Assembly (NCBI GenBank): GCA_029204225.1
Contig: CM055097.1
Location: 70,558,252-70,622,251 of the forward strand
Source of the DNA: Diphasiastrum complanatum
Taxonomy: Eukaryota; Streptophyta; Lycopodiopsida; Lycopodiales; Lycopodiaceae
Length of the DNA stretch: 64,000 nt
Reading direction: 5' to 3'
A program made the translations under genes and the position numbers. A model generated the notes under the pieces. The model was given only the letters and a program-made list of their open reading frames with translations. It was not told the DNA's origin and did no database searches. Each line of letters starts with the position of its first letter. Positions within the stretch are counted from its first letter, which is position 1. This document shows positions 12,484-21,100 of the stretch, piece by piece.

Positions 12484-14228
12484 AGAGCTTTATTGTCTTT
12501 TCCATCCCAAAGGGCATATAAGGCGAGAAAGAAACAAAGATCTTTTATTGATGTCCTTGAAATACTCTAAGGTACATAGGACTAATAAAAGGTACATGTC
12601 AATTATGCACAGTGCGAGCTTAAAAACTCAACCATCTAAAAGAAACAATAACTGCAAAAAAAAAAAACTACATATAATGAGATGGTTGGCATAGTCATTG
12701 TCCATCCTCATGATGTACCTCCGCCTGTAAAAAATGTGTATAGTATGTTGTGAAATTGTCGCTAAACGCGGGCTGCAAACCTCTCTCTCCGAGTGGACTT
12801 TTAGTCTCGTCTTTGCTGCCGTGGAGCTGTGGGCTGTGGCGCTGTCTCTTTGAGCGTCTACACTGTCTTTGCCGTCTATGTATGGAAGTCCGAAGCATCT
12901 GGAATCTCAGCCTCTCCATTAGAATCACTACTTTCTTGTCTTTGTCTCCGATGAGATAGAACTTTGTCTTCGCCCCAAGTGGACCTTGCCAAGTGCTCTG
13001 AAGATACGTCTTGTACGTATGGCCCCGAAAATATTGATGAGTAGCCGGGTTTTACATGCTAGTTTTTACAAAATTGTGAAAATTACTATCAATAGCTGTA
13101 TAGCTGCTAATGAAAGTAAAAAATAAGATATCACACTATCTTCATGTACTGTTGATGTTATAGAAGGATGTGATATGAGCTACGACATGAAATAGATTGG
13201 TAGCCGTTGATATTGTCTAGGAGGATGAGAAGAGTGTCTCCTCATTATAGGTCAGATAAGTCTAATTGCAAAAGAACTTTGAGTGATGTGTTGTCTTTGA
13301 TCTCTATGAATAGGTGTGTCGTCTGGAGAGTAGCTTCCAAATATTTTTTAGCTTCTTAAGGGCATCTTGAGAATCCAAGATACCTTTGACGCGAACATTA
13401 AGAGCCTTTTGCTCTTACAACCGGCTCTCAGTAAGTGTTTCAGAGATGAAAGAAATTGGAGCATCCTATTTACGTGGACCTTGGAGAACATTTACCCAAG
13501 ATTGGACAGCCATATGATGTTGCTCCACTTTGCTTTCGAGTTTTCGGATCGTAGGTGAAGTAGTTTATTGGGAGGATGCTGCACATTTGATAGTTGTAAT
13601 TTTCCGTCTTTTGATTGATGTATTTGTCCGCTGAAGGTGTGATTGCACTGATAGGATGATTTCTTGATAGGAATCCATCTCTTTGCTGTGGTTGGCAAGA
13701 AGTTTGAAGGCCTTATAGTGTCTTCACTGAGTGTAAAGAGCATTAGAGACAATGATGAAGGCACCTTTTGATAGGAGGTTAAGGGAAGAGCGATGTTGGG
13801 CTCCATATTAGACAAAGTAAAATTGGAAGAGATAGGAATGGCATGAGGCAGATCAAAAGGAGGCAGATCAAAGGCAGCGGGGGTGGCAGCCATCACAGAT
13901 GTTACAGACGGCCCCTTTTTGTGAGAGGCAGGTAAGACTGCCTGCGCAGATAGGAGTGATAGAGGTGCCACTTGATAGGTGGTCAAGGGAAAGGTGATGT
14001 CGGGCTCCGTATTAGACAAAATCAAATTCGGAGAGATAGGAATGGCGTGAGGTAGATCAAAAGAAGGCGGATCAGAGGTGGGGGTGTGGCAACAATCACA
14101 ATTGCTACAGGCAGCTCCTCTGCTTGAGAGAGAGGTAACACTACTTTTGTGGGGGGGCCCCCGCTTCCTCCCTTCATGTTTCGAGCGTGAGAGAGAGAAG
14201 CAACAATGGTGTTAGGGCACAATCCATG

Positions 14229-14286
<58 letters not shown>

Positions 14287-15684
14287 TATTAATGTCTTTA
14301 CTATAGTAAGAGAGTTGATTGTGCTGTTACATTCGTTAATCTATGAAGTGCTTGCATATAGGCACGTGCCGTTGTATTTGGAATGGGCACCAGATAATCT
14401 GCTAGGTGAAAAAAGGTTGGCAGAGGAGTTGGTCCAGACCAATGCCAGAACACAGCAAGTTAGTAAAGGCCAACATAATCGTGTTTTGGTGGAGCAACAG
14501 CTTATAACCCCTCTGGTTGATGAGGATGAGCTTGATCCAGCACAGGTATACGTTTATGAGATTCTGTTGATTCTTCTTCCATTTTAAAGATAATTAACTT
14601 TAAAGTTCATAGTTGACATTATAGTGCACTTTCTTGAATTCGTGGGTGAAGATTTTTAAAAGGGCCAAAGTTTAGTATCAATTTGGTCTATTTTTCTATC
14701 GTTGAAGTGATTCCGATTCTGAAGCTTAGTTATTGTAGAGTGTAGAATGTCAGATTGGTATATTTTTTGATTGAAGATATCTATTTTCTTGTAGAAGAAT
14801 CACTCATATGGCTAGTGATCACTGCTTACATCTGTCCCCTCTTTCTTCCTTCAGGCGAGATCTGTTTTTATAAAGAATCTCAATTTCAAGACAACTGAAG
14901 CATCAATTAAAAAGCACTTCGAGAAGCATGTACAGAGAGGAAGTGTGCGTAAAGTAACTGTAAGTTTTCCCCCCTCTTTCCCGTGTCTTAGTATGTAAGA
15001 ATCAGACAAGTATTATGTGCAATTGTCAATGCTTCTCTGCACAGTGTGGATTTGATTATGTTTCAATGTAGATCAAGTCAAAGCTGTCAAAAGGTGGAAA
15101 GCAATTGTCGATGGGGTTTGGATTTGTAGAGTTTGACAGTATGGAGACTGCAAAGGATGTTTGCCAGCGTCTCCAGGTATGACCTTAACAATCTTACCAG
15201 GAGTTATTACCTGTGACGATCATCAGGGTCTCCAATTGTCATTGGTAATCACATGATAGTAAGCCAATCTTACTGGTTTTGCAAGGAACCTTGAAAATGT
15301 TTCTGATCAAGCTCATCAAGTAACGTTGGTACCTTAGCGTAGGCAGTTTCTTCTCTTTTAAATTGAATGTGTTGAGAAAGGTTGACAAAATCCATGTATC
15401 TGAGAGTGCCACATTATTACGCTTTCAATAACAGGCCTTATAACATTATATGGATGCTTTCCACTCTTTCTCCAGGGTACTGTTGTCGATGATCACTCTC
15501 TCTTGCTACAACTTAGTCATGGTGTGAAGGAGAAGGATAAAAGGCTGTCTACTGCTAAGGCTGTAACAAAAGCGCAGAAAAATGAAAGCTCTACTAAGAT
15601 TATTGTTAGGAATGTTGCATTTGAAGCCACAGCAAAGGACTTGAGACAACTTTTTCTTCCTTTTGGCCAGGTGTGTGTGTGTGT

Positions 15685-15749
<65 letters not shown>

Positions 15750-15756
15750 CCCCCCC

Positions 15757-15791
<35 letters not shown>

Positions 15792-16655
15792 AGTAAGGAA
15801 GCGGGACCCGGACGCGAACAGGCGTCCGGACGAGCATTCATGTCTGCGTCTGGACGCCATATTTTTCGTTTAATTGTTTAAAAAAAAATTTGAACTTAAA
15901 ATTTTTTTTAAAAAAAATATGGCGTCCAAACCCCACAACGCGTCAGTTTCTTTTCAAAAAAAAATTTTAGTTAAAAAAACAAAAATTGGCCACATCCGAC
16001 CCCGTGTCGGACGCATCTGGGTCCGGACGCGGACGCGGGCATTCCGGCCCAGACCCTCATCCAAATATATATATATATATCTAAGGAAGCGGATGGTGGA
16101 CACAGACGCGTCCGGTTTTTTTTTTTTTTTTTTAATTGAAAAAAAAAATTAGACTAAAAAAAATGAAGCCACGGGTGCGTATGGCGGTACAGACACGTCC
16201 GTTTTTTTTTTTTTTTAATTTTTTAAATTTTTTTTTAGGGTGTTTTAGTTAAAAAAAAAAAATTGGACACGTCCGACCACACGTCCGGGGGTCGGACGCG
16301 TCCAGGTCCGGATTCGGCCATTCTGGCCTGGACCCTCATCCCTGTATAATAATAATAATAATAATATATATATATATATATATCCTAGTTGCACTACGTT
16401 TCTGAAACGCGTTCAGAAACGCGTTTCGGAAATATGGAATTTTTCCAGAAACGTTTTTTAATTTTTTATTTTTTTTGGTTTCTTTTTGTGCAATATGGGT
16501 ATCAGGTGAAAGCTCTAATTAAGAGCATAATAGTGTGTATTTTGCCGAACGTTTCGGGTGCAGGATGGTCTAGTTTAGGTGCATTAACTCCTAGGTTTAC
16601 GCTTTAACTCCCAGGTGCATTAATATAAAAACATGGTGCCACAAAATTTAACTCC

Positions 16656-16715
<60 letters not shown>

Positions 16716-16862
16716 GTTATCTCTCTCAGATCCAACAAACTAAACAAAAATGCTAAATCATGCTAAACAAAAACCATGCTAAGTGTTCTGAACCAATCAC
16801 CATACTGCATCGTCCTGAACCGTACTGAAGCATTTTTCAACCATATGGAATCGTTTTTTAAC

Positions 16863-16930
<68 letters not shown>

Positions 16931-19900
16931 GAACAGTACTGAATCGTTACACTACTGAATAGGGCCAGCACACGCCTCTTTCTGGTAACAAAAGTGACCA
17001 GGCGCATGGCCGTAGAAGTGACCTGCAACACAGACATCTAGTGAAAAATTTAGACAATAGTTGAGATGTGTTTAGCAGCATGGAGCAGGTGTCAATCAAG
17101 ATAGCAGAGAAACCGATACCTCTCTGATCCATGGAAGTGCACACAGGTCATGGATGAGCAAGTCTATACAATGCGCAGCACAAGGTGTCCACACAATGCT
17201 AGGGTGCTCCCTCGTCATAATCTCTCCCATTTGCTTGCAGTTCGAAGCGTTGTCCATGACAACCTAAACCATTTGCTCTACTCCAATGTCAACAATAACA
17301 TCTCTGATAACCTCCCATATAAAATCGGCTGTGATGGCGTCACCACCTCGAGTGGCATCCACGCCACGTAGGAATACTGTGCCAAGCGGGCAAGAAACCA
17401 AGACATTGATGACGGATCGCCGACGAATGTCGGTCCATCCATCACTCAATATCGTGCATCTATACCTGCCACAAAACACCCATTAGCCGAATGCAAAACT
17501 TGCGCCACGAGTCAACCCTAAACGCATGCAACGGGTTTATGAAAACAAAGTACTTACATCTGCCAAGCTGAGCGAATGGAACTCAGCTCCCGCGTAATGG
17601 TCTCCTCCTCCTGATGAAGAATCCTGCCTCGCAATGCCTCTCGTCTGGGAGGCATCCATGTAGCATCCACGGCTGCCATCTGTACGCAAAACTCTCTGAA
17701 CACCCAAGTGTCAGCAACAGCAAAGGAAATGCCGCACTCGTAAAAGAACTACCAGCAAGTCGAGTGCACCGAGCATGTCGCTCTCTCTGCTACCCGCATC
17801 GATCAAGGGTCTGCTGTCTGGGCCTAACCTCTCTGTGCTGTGCACATGGCGCTCGTGGTCTAACACGCGAACCGGATGGCTGATCTGTGGGTGTATCACT
17901 CTCTCTGAGAGGACCTGTTGAACCATGTGCTGCATCTGCCGCCGAAGAAGAGGAGGGACGAGGACCCGCTGCTGCTGATCCAGCCTGCTCATGTGACGCT
18001 CTCCCCTCTGAAGTTAGCCCTGCTGCTGCGGGTGGAATTGGAGTGGCACCGCCTGGACCATGCACTGCACCTAAACCCTGCCAAGAACGTGCTGTACTAG
18101 GCTCTGCACCCGTAGTAGGCCGTGCCTGCATACCTGTGACCCCTGCCTGTGAATCTGCAGCTGCTCCTGCCCCCTGTCCCTGTCTCTGTCCCTGTCCCTG
18201 TCCAGAAACCGGTGATGCAATACCCTGTCTCTGTCCCTGTCCCTGTCCCTGTCCAGAAACCTGTGATGCAACACCGTGCCCGTACGTAATAGACAACCTC
18301 TGTCTCTCCTCATCAGAAATCCTGGGGCAATTAGATATGCCCAATGCCCGCCCACCCGGCCCTATGACCCTCAGTAAGTGAGCCCTAACCCTGGTAAGTG
18401 ATCCTGTGAAGAGACCACCACAATGCAAGCATCTCCATCTACGGACTCCCGAGCCATGGTGTGTAGCCACATCCCCCTCAGTAAGCTCAACCTCGCCCCA
18501 AAGGCCTCGGCCCTGCACCGGCATCGTGTCCACACGAGATCAAAGCTGCGAACAAAAACAAGCAAACAACCGTTCAGTAGAAGAAAACACACTGCATTGA
18601 AAAACATTACCAGCCTAAAACGGAGCTGAACACATCCGAGCACGCGTCACATTGATTCTAGCAAGATCATAGCAACTGCCAAAAAACACACGAGACAGGG
18701 CGAGGGATAGAATTATTCCAGTGCGAGCGAAAACGGGCGACTGACGCTAGCATGGGAGTCCTTGCAGGCGTCTATGAGTCAGTGCAGGCCTAAACCACGC
18801 TACTGGCGGATGCTTGCACGATGCTCTAACCCTAAACCCTAAAAAACATGGAATTAGGGCCAAAAAATTGAAATTTGTGCTACGGACGTAGACGGGCAGA
18901 ACGGAGGTCACAGGAGTCTGTGCGGGCATGTGGAAATGCATTCTAGGCTCAGACACCACCTGAATCAGTTGCCCAGAAGTTCTGAAAATGGCATAAAAAA
19001 CAAGCATCTGGATTGTGATGTTCAAATCTCACAAGGTGTGCCGTAATGGTTGAAACTGACCCCGTAGGAATCACCGTGGGCATGAAGAAAGGTGGTCTAG
19101 AGCCAAATTGCGCTTGATTTGGTTGCCTATAGTTCAATGTCAACACTTGCAAAAAAATTAGCCTACACTTACCAAAAATCGAAAACTGATCGTTTCGATC
19201 TCCACGAAACTCAGATCCCCCTGGCACCGTGCACACCACCTCCGTATCGCTGAGTAGATGCCTGTCGACTATCCACACGCCAAGATCCGATGCCTACAGC
19301 TCAAAACGAAAAAAATTAACACCTCCACGGCTGGCGCGATTCTGGCCGTGAAGAGGTGTTCAAAATTTTTTATTTATTAATTTTTTTAACAAACGTTTCT
19401 GGAACGATCCTGGGCTGAGAATCGCGTTTCTCAGAAAAGCGATTTCCAAAACGCTCATCCCCAGAATCACGTTTCGGTGCAACTATGATATATATATATA
19501 TATATATATTAATGTAAAAATTATGTTTTGTGTAGCTTTTAGTGTAGGAAAAAGGCTTGGGTGGAGATGAATTTTAAAACCCCCACTTGATGGCATTAGC
19601 TCAGGGGCAGGGATCTAAAAACCCATAACGTCTGCTATCCAGGTATTTTAATGCCCTCAAGGGCAGGGATCCATAAACCAATAATGCCTGCTACCCAGTT
19701 GTTTTAATGCCCTGGGCCCCCAGGCACTTACTGTGCCTAAAGACCAGGGGATTAATGCATGTTATGCTGGAAAGCCAATTGCCTTTCCAGCATAAAGGTT
19801 GTTATGACCATAAAGCCTGCGATGTTGTTTTTAGCATAAGCACTAAGAAATAGAAAAATTAATGATTTATATGGAGCTCCATATAAATCATTTACCTCTT

Positions 19901-20171
19901 TTTTTAGTTCAGAATCAAAGAACGTGAGCTCTATAATCAAACCCATCATTGTCGACAGCAGTTTTACTATTATATCAATGTTACAACCCAGTTTTTCGAA
20001 TCAATTATAATGCATCTGTTTCTCATTTTCAATGCAGATAAAAAGTCTGAGGTTACCAAAGAAATTTGATGGCACTCACCGAGGATTTGCATTTTTGGAG
20101 TTTTCAACAAAACAGGAGGCACAGAACGCTGTTGAGGCTCTTATGAGTACACACTTATATGGTCGCCATTT

Positions 20172-20239
<68 letters not shown>

Positions 20240-20753
20240 TATATGACTACGTTGCTCCCTTGGCCTTTTTTCTTTCCATTTTTTGAAACTCGAATCGTTA
20301 GGGTTTCTGAGTTGTTATGTTATGAATTCAGCAAAGGTTCTTTGGCAGCCAGCTATATAAACAGGTTCCTCAAGATTTACTGTTTGTATATGGGATAAGA
20401 GCGTACTTCAAGCCACATGGCTTTCTCCTATCAAGTCACTTTTTGTTTCTTTTGGTAAAAAGAATTCATATCCCTAACTAGCAATGTGGTCCACCTCAGC
20501 ATTCAGGAAATGCCTCTATGTTCATCACTGCCCCCTTTCTTCCTCATTTAAACAGTTTCATAGTCTGATGATATTTGTTCATATGCAGATATTGGAATGG
20601 GCACGTGAAGGTGAGAGCTTGGAGGAGTTGCGAGCAAGAACAGCATCTCAGTTTAATGACGAGAAGGATGAGACAAGTTCAGGACCTTCTAAGAGAAGGA
20701 AACAAATGGCAGCTATTGATGACAGGGAAGTTCCCTTCCATCACTCAGACTGA
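2444..20753 (+). CDS. MRD1: MRD1/RBM19-type protein with five RRMs (18S rRNA processing factor)
   Basis: Coding exons: 2729-2836, 3004-3118, 3530-4431, 4614-4745, 4890-4976, 6341-6461, 6600-6923, 7151-7215, 14362-14545, 14855-14959, 15072-15176, 15476-15670, 20038-20172 and 20589-20753 (TGA). Phases agree throughout. The first exon needs an ATG split as AT|G; the best donor is at 2445 (AT|gtatga), making about 914 residues, normal for the family. RRM1 (residues 2-75) has VCVKNLP and FGFVGF. A charged, acidic linker follows, then RRM2 (about 364-440, LFVRNLPY). The family block with KAWNSFFM and the [10 protein letters not shown] helix precede RRM3 (about 557-628, VILVKNLPY). RRM4 (about 681-760) has VFIKNLNF and GFGFVEF; RRM5 (about 790-870) has IIVRNVAF and GFAFLEF. 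In yeast and animals Mrd1/RBM19 binds pre-rRNA and U3 snoRNP in the nucleolus and is needed for the early cleavages towards 18S rRNA. Two donors, after 15670 and 20172, run straight into microsatellites. Only the start codon is uncertain. Confidence 0.93.
5250..5350. repeat. Short palindrome-ended element (MITE-like) in MRD1 intron
   Basis: 5250-5275 is a perfect 26-bp palindrome built on GCGGATCGCGATCCGC. It is followed at 5280-5303 by a second near-palindrome (GTTCCGGATCG arm). The segment opens with TTGCAGCGGATCGC and ends near GATCGCATTTTTGCAA, so it may be a complete element of about 100 bp. The same left end recurs at 38639 in a uL4m intron. It is GC-rich in AT-rich surroundings, as expected for an insertion. 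Confidence 0.6.
6055..6198 (+). repeat. Tandem repeat, about 30 bp unit
   Basis: The unit CTTCAACATATTAATATTCA plus CTATGATA recurs about five times, one unit shortened. It lies in the 1.36-kb MRD1 intron between 4976 and 6341. Confidence 0.85.
7375..8574 (-). pseudogene. LINE remnant: end of endonuclease and start of reverse transcriptase
   Basis: Read on the minus strand, a frame at 8518-8234 has the endonuclease block [10 protein letters not shown]. An overlapping frame (8463-7375) continues with TLSDHSFLS, the late endonuclease signature, then the WYDDVCKQ linker seen in plant LINEs, then a reverse-transcriptase start with [16 protein letters not shown]. The change of frame around 8300-8400 marks a frameshift. 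The copy stops inside the RT just before the usual YRPIS block, and the catalytic YADD region is absent. A copia element interrupts the other side at 8580. The remnant lies antisense in MRD1 intron 7216-14361. Endonuclease and RT assignment rests on motifs only. Confidence 0.7.
8580..8989 (-). repeat. Copia 3' LTR
   Basis: A 410-bp LTR beginning TGTCAGAATTTGTGA and ending CCTAACA on the + strand. A few substitutions and one larger indel separate it from the other LTR at 11814-12237, so the insertion is not very recent. Confidence 0.93.
8990..9000 (-). other. Polypurine tract of the copia element
   Basis: On the minus strand TTAAGGGGGAG directly abuts the 3' LTR, the expected place for the plus-strand primer of an LTR retrotransposon. 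Confidence 0.8.
9001..10200 (-). pseudogene. Copia pol remnant: protease, integrase and RT pieces
   Basis: In minus-strand order: the end of the CCHC knuckle frame; a protease motif with [10 protein letters not shown] (about 10000-10050), followed by a TAG where related elements have tryptophan; then a frame from 9871 with LLSVSAIAK, the [10 protein letters not shown] zinc-binding start of integrase, DLCGPM and VDDYSRKTW. There the integrase stops and the frame runs directly into reverse transcriptase ([44 protein letters not shown]). The RT fades after a [12 protein letters not shown] block, and the YVDD motif and RNase H are gone. Two internal deletions therefore shape this copy. The IN-RT fusion is in frame. 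Confidence 0.88.
10158..10964 (-). pseudogene. Copia gag (UBN2-type) with frameshift before the zinc knuckle
   Basis: A 268-codon frame starts [20 protein letters not shown] and contains [22 protein letters not shown] and [10 protein letters not shown], the standard copia capsid layout, followed by a lysine-rich run. The CCHC knuckle ([14 protein letters not shown], about 10196-10250) lies in another frame, so a frameshift near 10258 separates capsid from knuckle. The leader between this start and the 5' LTR is filled by a minisatellite. A related gag start with a stop codon is found at 31450. Confidence 0.9.
11010..11520. repeat. 24-bp minisatellite in the copia leader
   Basis: About twenty imperfect units of 24 bp (core ACCAGCGAACAGGTCTGTCA) run head to tail between gag and the 5' LTR, with a variant unit carrying GATTAGATCTGT. 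Because 24 is a multiple of three, long open frames appear on both strands; these are repeat artefacts, not genes. Confidence 0.93.
11801..11813 (-). other. Primer-binding site of the copia element
   Basis: The minus strand reads TGGTATCAGAGCA immediately beside the 5' LTR. This is the standard plant copia site complementary to initiator methionine tRNA. Confidence 0.9.
11814..12237 (-). repeat. Copia 5' LTR
   Basis: A 424-bp partner of 8580-8989, starting TGTCAGAATTTGTGA and ending CCTAACA. The AAGAG target duplication follows at 12238-12242. Confidence 0.93.
12238..12418 (-). pseudogene. LINE 5' piece separated by the copia insertion
   Basis: A minus-strand frame starts [17 protein letters not shown] at 12358, just after a short leader. 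It runs up to the copia target site and resumes beyond the copia at 8574 in sequence leading into the endonuclease remnant. The N-terminal half of the endonuclease is not recognisable, so there has been further deletion. Confidence 0.5.
12427..12476 (+). repeat. (GA)n microsatellite at a LINE end
   Basis: About 50 bp of GA ending in GAGCGAGAGAGCTTTATT. On the minus strand this reads AATAAAGCTCTC followed by (TC)n, the same end seen at 14283 and 36650. Confidence 0.9.
12477..14225 (-). pseudogene. Decayed LINE ORF1-like segment with its own 3' end
   Basis: Minus-strand frames at 14222-14022 and 14025-13492 are rich in Pro, Ser and Leu and hold an internal duplication ([19 protein letters not shown]-like blocks). 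They continue in broken frames into a helical segment ([13 protein letters not shown]) and a basic stretch at 12928-12695. The segment ends with GGATGGAAAAGACAATAAAGC and a TC tail, matching the + strand LINE end at 36648. Assignment to ORF1 is an inference from composition and position, as no RNA-binding motif is certain. Confidence 0.45.
14229..14283 (+). repeat. (GA)n microsatellite at a LINE end
   Basis: About 55 bp of GA followed by GCTTTATTAATGTCTTTACT, which on the minus strand is the AATAAAGC(TC)n terminus of a LINE. It lies 79 bp before an MRD1 exon. Confidence 0.9.
15671..15790 (+). repeat. (GT)n(CT)nCn(CT)n(AT)n compound microsatellite at a splice donor
   Basis: MRD1 exon 15476-15670 ends CCAG and the intron begins directly with the GT tract, so the donor GT is the first unit of the repeat. 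CT, poly-C, CT and AT tracts follow, then the first of two tandem GC-rich elements. Confidence 0.92.
15790..16342. repeat. Two tandem copies of a GC-rich MITE-like element
   Basis: Units 15790-16062 and 16081-16342 both begin TAAGGAAGCGG and end near GACCCTCATCC. Both are full of GGACGCG/CGTCCGG motifs around long A/T runs, and each is bounded by (AT)n. The ends look like imperfect inverted repeats. No coding frame is present. A non-autonomous DNA element that inserts into AT microsatellites is the simplest reading. Confidence 0.6.
17150..17479 (-). pseudogene. hAT transposase catalytic exon, copy 1
   Basis: The minus strand carries [20 protein letters not shown], the first catalytic aspartate block of hAT transposases, and [15 protein letters not shown], up to VEQMV and a stop at 17264. 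After the stop, remnants of the second block ([13 protein letters not shown]) and WTPC-AH can be traced. The stop, and the absence of the dimerisation exons, make this a dead copy. Confidence 0.85.
17790..18533 (-). pseudogene. hAT transposase BED zinc-finger exon, copy 1
   Basis: A 247-codon minus-strand frame starts near a probable splice acceptor. It has [20 protein letters not shown], a BED-type zinc finger that in hAT transposases binds the terminal repeats. A Gly-Gln-Arg hexapeptide-like tract made of CCTGTC repeats and a long Ser/Ala/Pro-rich linker follow. The frame ends QQTLDRCG with a stop where copy 2 continues ([12 protein letters not shown]), a TGG to TGA or similar change. Confidence 0.88.
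18828..18844 (-). promoter_or_regulatory. Telo-box upstream of hAT transposase, copy 1
   Basis: TAACCCTAAACCCTAAA about 300 bp upstream of the transposase start. The same block is kept in copy 2 at 43307-43323. By analogy with plant ribosomal-protein genes it may be part of the transposon promoter. Confidence 0.4.
19600..19716 (+). repeat. Two-unit tandem repeat, about 58 bp
   Basis: GGGCAGGGATC(T/C)A(T)AAA, a short variable block and CCAGGTATTTTAATGCCCT are repeated once with small changes, just right of the hAT copy. 19717-20037 holds nothing else recognisable except the MRD1 splice acceptor. Confidence 0.75.
20173..20240 (+). repeat. (CT)n(AT)n microsatellite directly at an MRD1 splice donor
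   Basis: Exon 20038-20172 ends CATTTG and the intron opens GTCTCTCTCT, followed by (AT)n. The reading frame of RRM5 (GRHL then ILEWA) demands this boundary although GTCTCT is a poor donor. Confidence 0.88.
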
Positions 20754-21100
20754 TACAGTAAATGATAGTAAAGTGACCCTTGATCCAGTGTCACATCTTT
20801 ATGAAATCATTCCTTATCAGCAGTTTGTGTGCCCTTTGTTCAGTAAGCCCTTCGTGAATAATTTTGATTCACGAGGCACTGAAGCTGGCCTGTATGATAG
20901 AAAGATGCTGTACTGTTGTTACAGATTAGTAGTTTTTGGTGGTGCCACAAGTTTTGGTGGGGAGAATATGTTATGCTTGCTGTTTTGTTGACTATGTGAT
21001 CTGAGTTGATATAGTTAGTGCGGAATATAAAATAAAAGCAAACATGCCTTATTGTATAAAGCCCAAATAGCTTGAGCTATATCCTCTCCAATAAATGAAT
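20754..21100 (+). other. Probable MRD1 3' UTR
   Basis: After the TGA, possible polyadenylation signals appear in AAATAAAAGC (about 21029) and in CCAATAAATG (about 21090). No other gene signal is seen here. Confidence 0.45.

Larger units (their letters stand above)
16384..19487 (-). mobile_element. hAT DNA transposon, internally deleted copy (copy 1)
   Basis: The ends read CCTAGTTGCAC on the left and GTGCAACTATG on the right and match the 4.6-kb copy at 39652-44260 over both termini and the BED/catalytic exons. The element sits inside an AT microsatellite, so its 8-bp target duplication cannot be told apart from the repeat. Against copy 2 it lacks the section corresponding to about 39990-41430, which holds the C-terminal transposase exons, and instead carries two CT tracts (16663-16711 and 16866-16927). 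The transposase is antisense to MRD1. It cannot mobilise itself. Confidence 0.9.

Noticed and set aside
15503-15881. Frames running into Leu-Ser repeats beyond the MRD1 exon
   Set aside because: They read through the splice donor into CT microsatellite. Only 15476-15670 is coding.
17887-18381. Plus-strand frames rich in Pro, Cys and Ala opposite the hAT BED exon
   Set aside because: They are antisense shadows of the GC-rich transposase linker; the minus frame carries the zinc finger.
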